Origin: Gordonia araii NBRC 100433
GTDB taxonomy: Bacteria > Actinomycetota > Actinomycetes > Mycobacteriales > Mycobacteriaceae
Direction: 5' to 3'
Assembly (NCBI RefSeq): GCF_000241265.1
Contig: NZ_BAEE01000061.1
Coordinates: forward strand, 103,165-167,164
Length of the DNA: 64,000 bases
The notes beneath the pieces are model-generated. The model had not been told where the DNA came from, searched no databases, and saw only the letters and a list, made by a program, of their open reading frames with translations. Shown here in pieces: positions 60,702 through 64,000 of this stretch. A program made the position numbers and the translations under genes. The stretch's first letter is position 1; each line of letters begins with the position of its first letter.

Positions 60702-61664
60702 GTGACACCGCAGCGGACCGTCGGCGACGTGGGCGAGCGCGCACTGCTGGCCGAGTTCGCGCAGGCGGCGAAGCAGGCGCCCGGCGCTCTCATCGGTCCG
60801 GGCGACGACGCGGCCGTCGTCGAGGACGGGGTGACCGTACTCAGCGTCGACACCGCCGTACAAGACCGGCACTTCCGCCTCGCGTGGTCGACCCCCGAAC
60901 AGATCGGGGCCCGCGCCGTCGTCGCGGCGGTCGCCGACATCGCCGCGATGGGCGCGCGCCCGACCGGCATCCTGGTCTCTCACGCCGCCCCGCCGGACAC
61001 CCCGGCCGATGTCCTCGTCGGTATCAACCGCGGCGTGGTCGGGCGAGCCGCCGGACTCGGCGCCGCGATGCTCGGCGGGGATCTGGTGACCGCCGGCGAG
61101 ATCTCCGTGTCGATCACGGCCGTCGGCGTTCTCGACGGCATCGACCCGGTCCGGATGTCCGGGGCCCGGCCGGGCGATGTTCTCGCCGTGAGCGGACCGC
61201 TCGGCGCCTCGGCGGCCGGATACGCCGTGCTGAGCAGGGGATTGCCGTTCGCCGACGCGGCATCGGTCGAGGTGGTCGACGCGTTCCGTTGTCCGGCACC
61301 CGACCTCACGCAGGGCGCCGTAGCCGCCCGGGCGGGCGCACACGCGCTGACCGACGTCTCTGACGGGCTGATCGAGGAGTTGTCGCTGCTCAGCGCCTCG
61401 TCGGGCGTGGCCGTCGAGGTCGCCGCCGATGATATCCCGATCACCGACGCGGTCCGCGTCGTCGCCGAGCAGCTCGGCGTCGACGTGCGGACCTGGGCCC
61501 TGGGCGGCGGTGAAGACCACGAGCTCCTCGGAGCCTTTCCCGACGGCGGAGCGATCCCGGTCGGGTGGACGGTGATCGGCCGCGTCGCCGCCGCTTCGCC
61601 GGAACGTCTCGCGGTGAGTATCGACGGCGGACCGCCCGGGATCAGCGGGTGGCACAGCGTCTAA
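60702..61664 (+). CDS. thiL: Thiamine-monophosphate kinase
   Basis: 320 residues. PurM-like ATP-binding fold: IGPGDDAAVV, VDTAVQDRHFRLAWSTPEQIGARAVVAAVADIAAMGARP (cores DTAVQDRHF and ADIAAMGARP), the GGDLV and LALTDVSDGL-type motif as HALTDVSDGL, and GGGEDHELLG. It phosphorylates TMP to thiamine diphosphate, needed for instance by IlvB. The GTG at 60702 gives the family N-terminus. Confidence 0.94.
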   Translation: MTPQRTVGDVGERALLAEFAQAAKQAPGALIGPGDDAAVVEDGVTVLSVDTAVQDRHFRLAWSTPEQIGARAVVAAVADIAAMGARPTGILVSHAAPPDTPADVLVGINRGVVGRAAGLGAAMLGGDLVTAGEISVSITAVGVLDGIDPVRMSGARPGDVLAVSGPLGASAAGYAVLSRGLPFADAASVEVVDAFRCPAPDLTQGAVAARAGAHALTDVSDGLIEELSLLSASSGVAVEVAADDIPITDAVRVVAEQLGVDVRTWALGGGEDHELLGAFPDGGAIPVGWTVIGRVAAASPERLAVSIDGGPPGISGWHSV

Positions 61665-61691
61665 CCCGGCCGAGGCGATAGATTCCTCGTT

Positions 61692-62213
61692 GTGGCCATC
61701 TACGCATTAGGCGATCGCGAGCCAACGCTCGGCGCCGACACCTACATCCACCCCGACGCCGTCGTCATCGGCGACGTGACCCTGGCCGACGGTGTGTCCG
61801 TCTGGCCGGGCGCCGTATTGCGCGGCGACTACGGCACGATCACGATCGGCGAGAAGACCAACATCCAGGACGGAACGGTCATCCACTGCACCGCACTGCA
61901 CGCCACCGTCCTCGGCGCGCGATGCGTCGTCGGGCACAACGCGCACATCGAGGGCGCCACCATCGGCGACGACGTGCTGGTGGCCTCCGGGTCGGTCGTG
62001 CTGAACGGGTCGACCGTCGGGTCGGGCGCCGTCGTCGGAGCGGGTGCCGTCGTGCCGTTCAACTTCGAGGTCCCGGAGCGGCGGATGGCCCTCGGAATCC
62101 CGGCGAAGATCCGCGACGGATTCGAGGTTCCCGAAGGTCACGTCGAACTCAACACGGTGCTGTACTACGAGAACGCCAAGTACCACCGCGACAACCTGCG
62201 TCGGCTCGACTGA
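61692..62213 (+). CDS. Gamma-carbonic-anhydrase-like hexapeptide protein
   Basis: 173 residues. Left-handed beta-helix with the gamma-CA layout: [60 protein letters not shown], and a C-terminal helix. Two of the expected zinc ligands are clear (His in VIHC, His in VGH); the third canonical position, five residues after VGH, is Glu, with an extra His three residues after it. Activity as a carbonic anhydrase is therefore doubtful. Lies between thiL and ung with only 4 bp to ung. Confidence 0.82.
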   Translation: MAIYALGDREPTLGADTYIHPDAVVIGDVTLADGVSVWPGAVLRGDYGTITIGEKTNIQDGTVIHCTALHATVLGARCVVGHNAHIEGATIGDDVLVASGSVVLNGSTVGSGAVVGAGAVVPFNFEVPERRMALGIPAKIRDGFEVPEGHVELNTVLYYENAKYHRDNLRRLD

Positions 62214-62217
62214 GACG

Positions 62218-62895
62218 ATGTCAGCCAAGCCGTTAGCCGAACTCGTCGCACCCGACTGGGCGCAGGCTCTCGAACCGGTCGCGCCCGTGATAGCCGAACT
62301 CGGGGACTTCCTGCGCGCCGAGATCGCCGCCGGGCGGAGATACTTGCCGGCCGGAGCGCACGTGCTGCGCGCGTTCACCCGACCGATGGCCGACGTGCGG
62401 GTCCTGATCGTCGGCCAGGATCCGTATCCCACCCCGGGGCACGCGGTCGGGCTCAGCTTCTCGGTCGCACCCGATGTCACGCCGATCCCGCGGTCGTTGG
62501 CCAACATCTACACCGAGTACAGCGACGACCTCGGCTACCCGCGGCCGAGCACCGGCGACCTCACCCCCTGGGCCGACGCCGGCGTGCTGTTGCTCAACCG
62601 GGTGCTCACGGTCGGCGCCCACGACTCCGGGTCGCACCGGGGCAAGGGCTGGGAAACGGTGACCGAATGCGCGATCAAAGCGCTCGCCGCCCGCGACGAG
62701 CCGCTCGTGGCGATTCTGTGGGGTCGCGACGCCCAGAATCTCGCCCAGTGGCTGCCGGACGTGCCGAGAATCGCCTCGCCGCATCCGTCCCCGCTCTCCG
62801 CGTCGCGCGGATTCTTCGGATCCCGCCCGTTCAGCCGTGCCAACGCGGCACTGGCGCAGCTGGGTGCCGAACCGGTGGACTGGCGACTGCCGTAG
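62218..62895 (+). CDS. ung: Uracil-DNA glycosylase, family 1
   Basis: 225 residues, full length. Catalytic water-activating motif [12 protein letters not shown] (Asp), uracil pocket GLSFSV, and the DNA-intercalation loop [13 protein letters not shown] with the catalytic His. Removes uracil from DNA. Starts 4 bp after the gamma-CA-like gene and probably shares its transcript with thiL. Confidence 0.96.
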   Translation: MSAKPLAELVAPDWAQALEPVAPVIAELGDFLRAEIAAGRRYLPAGAHVLRAFTRPMADVRVLIVGQDPYPTPGHAVGLSFSVAPDVTPIPRSLANIYTEYSDDLGYPRPSTGDLTPWADAGVLLLNRVLTVGAHDSGSHRGKGWETVTECAIKALAARDEPLVAILWGRDAQNLAQWLPDVPRIASPHPSPLSASRGFFGSRPFSRANAALAQLGAEPVDWRLP

Positions 62896-62900
62896 GACGC

Positions 62901-63680
62901 TCAGCCCCAGCGGGGGGCGCGCTTCTCGACGAAGGCGTCGACGCCTTCGATCCCCTCGGGCTGCCCGCCCAGGTGGGCGATCGATGCCGACTCGGCGGCC
63001 ATCTGGTCGGCCAGCGAGGCCGTCGGGGAGGCCCGTAGCAGCTGTGCCGTCGCCCGCAGCGCCGCTCGCGGGCCGGCCGCGAGTTCGCCCGCGATCTCCC
63101 GCGCGCGTGCGTCGACCTGATCGTCGTCGACGATCTCCGACAGCAAGCCGAGGCCGAGCGCCTCGTCGGCGGCGATCACGCGGTTGGTGAGGATGATCGC
63201 GCGGGCGCGGGACGAGCCGACCGCCCGGGGCAGGCTCCACGTCATCCCGCCGTCCGGGCTGAGCCCGATGCCGCTGTAGGCGGGCCGCATCTTCGTCGAC
63301 GGTCCGCCGACGACGACGTCGCCGATCAGCGTCAGACTCATCCCCGCGCCGGCGGCCCATCCCTTCGCCGCCACGACGACCGGACGGTGGGCGGTGTCGA
63401 TCAGATGGATCATCCGATGCAGCTGGTCGGCCAGCTGCGCCAGGAACGCGGTCCGGTCCTCGGCGGCCGCGAAGGAGGCGACGTTGCCGCCCGCGCAGAA
63501 GTTCTTGCCCGCGCCGACGAGCAGGATCACCCGCTCGTCGCGCTTCCCGGCGTGCAGATCGGTCAGCACCTCCACCGCTTCGTCGACCGCGTCGTCGTTC
63601 AGCGAGGTGCCGTTGGCAGACGTCGAAACGGCGATGGTCAGTACGCCGTCGGCGGAGGTGACGTTGGGGGAGTCGGTCAT
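62901..63680 (-). CDS. Enoyl-CoA hydratase/isomerase family protein
   Basis: 259 residues of the crotonase fold. LLVGAGKNFCAGGNVASF holds the first oxyanion strand, VVVAAKGWAAGAGMSLTLIGDVVV the second. At the positions of the two catalytic glutamates of classical hydratases the sequence reads SGIGLSPDGGMTWSLPR: the second, normally Glu, is Asp and the first is not evident, so it may be an isomerase or another crotonase activity. Convergent with ung, 5 bp apart. Confidence 0.87.
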   Translation of the reverse strand: MTDSPNVTSADGVLTIAVSTSANGTSLNDDAVDEAVEVLTDLHAGKRDERVILLVGAGKNFCAGGNVASFAAAEDRTAFLAQLADQLHRMIHLIDTAHRPVVVAAKGWAAGAGMSLTLIGDVVVGGPSTKMRPAYSGIGLSPDGGMTWSLPRAVGSSRARAIILTNRVIAADEALGLGLLSEIVDDDQVDARAREIAGELAAGPRAALRATAQLLRASPTASLADQMAAESASIAHLGGQPEGIEGVDAFVEKRAPRWG

Positions 63681-63710
63681 GCGCTCACCCTATCGGGAGG
63701 GCAGACAGCA

Positions 63711-63747
63711 GCGACCCCCGACGGGCGGATGCCCTGTCGGGGGTCGC
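63711..63747 (-). terminator. Hairpin downstream of rpmB
   Basis: GCGACCCCCGAC pairs perfectly with GTCGGGGGTCGC (12 bp), extended inward by GGGC/GCCC. Lies between the rpmB stop and the enoyl-CoA hydratase start; no T tract on the minus strand. Confidence 0.65.
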
Positions 63748-63767
63748 TGCCAAGCTGTGGGCGGCGG

Positions 63768-63956
63768 CTAGACGGAGGTCTTGCCGGCCTTCAGGCAGGA
63801 GGTGCACACATTCTTGCGCTTGCGGTTACCCGGAGCGACCTCGACTCGCACGGACTGGATGTTCGGGTTCCAGCGGCGGCTGTGGCGCCGGTGCGAGTGC
63901 GAGACCGTCTTGCCGAAGCCGGGGCCCTTGCCGCAGATGTCGCAGACGGCAGCCAT
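63768..63956 (-). CDS. rpmB: 50S ribosomal protein L28
   Basis: 62 residues. Start [31 protein letters not shown] and end [12 protein letters not shown] are typical; two CxxC pairs (CDIC and CTSC) make this the zinc-binding (C+) form of L28. ATG 63956 is used; an upstream in-frame ATG at 63965 adds three residues. The zinc form can be swapped for a zinc-free paralogue in actinobacteria under zinc starvation; that paralogue is not in this window. Confidence 0.94.
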   Translation of the reverse strand: MAAVCDICGKGPGFGKTVSHSHRRHSRRWNPNIQSVRVEVAPGNRKRKNVCTSCLKAGKTSV

Positions 63957-64000
63957 ATCGAACACTCCCTTAGATCGTCGAGAAACTTACGTGGTCTTGG

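Overview
The window is a GC-rich (about two thirds G+C by eye) actinobacterial chromosome segment, most likely from Gordonia or a close relative in the Mycobacteriales. Gene order matches, as far as I can recall it, the Mycobacterium tuberculosis block from Rv3035 to about Rv2975: PQQ-repeat lipoprotein, methylglucose lipopolysaccharide (MGLP) genes, etfBA, mnmA, ligA, gatCA, pfkA, gatB, ilvBNC, serA, leuB, gltX, leuCD, hupB, mutT1, ppk1, gpsA, thiL, ung, rpmB. The genus is an inference; the synteny and the families are seen.

Layout. 1-7.2 kb: a lipoprotein truncated by the window edge, a left-handed beta-helix acyltransferase, and the methyltransferase / GH57 / glycosyltransferase operon of MGLP synthesis on the minus strand, with small VOC proteins around. 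7.4-11.2 kb: etfBA and an OlsB-like/PlsC-like acyltransferase pair. 11.7-15.1 kb: cysteine desulfurase, mnmA and a MetE-like protein in a coupled operon. 15.3-25.3 kb: ligA, an ACT protein, gatC-gatA, an MpaB-type oxygenase with its divergent TetR regulator, pfkA and gatB. 25.3-37.8 kb: lipoprotein, DoxX protein, ilvD, PH-domain protein, then ilvBNC behind a leader-peptide attenuator, a secreted protease, serA and leuB. 37.9-43.2 kb: a GntR/DUF1648 pair, a nuclease-like protein, an MFS transporter, a fumarylacetoacetate-hydrolase-family enzyme and a hydrolase. 43.3-45.1 kb: gltX, tRNA-Gln(CTG), tRNA-Glu(CTC). 45.15-50.15 kb: an insertion with a low-GC broken polymorphic toxin plus intact putative immunity gene, followed by a CopB-type metal ATPase. 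50.1-64 kb: PPOX protein, IclR regulator divergent from leuCD, hupB, mutT1, a FbiD-PPK1 fused frame, gpsA, thiL, gamma-CA-like protein, ung, enoyl-CoA hydratase and rpmB.

How genes work together. gltX, tRNA-Gln and GatCAB make the indirect Gln-tRNA route. ilvD, ilvBNC, leuB and leuCD cover most of valine/leucine/isoleucine synthesis, under an attenuator and an IclR site. FbiD (F420 synthesis) and the PPOX protein suggest F420 use.

Most notable: (i) three intergenic arrays of 21-22 bp units built on GTGCCCA, one arranged as a large inverted repeat, two next to a longer palindromic element; (ii) a toxin gene carrying two compensating frameshifts beside an intact immunity gene, just after tRNA-Glu; (iii) FbiD and PPK1 in one uninterrupted frame; (iv) a probably leaderless branched-chain leader peptide before ilvB; (v) two further families of repeated palindromes at gene ends.
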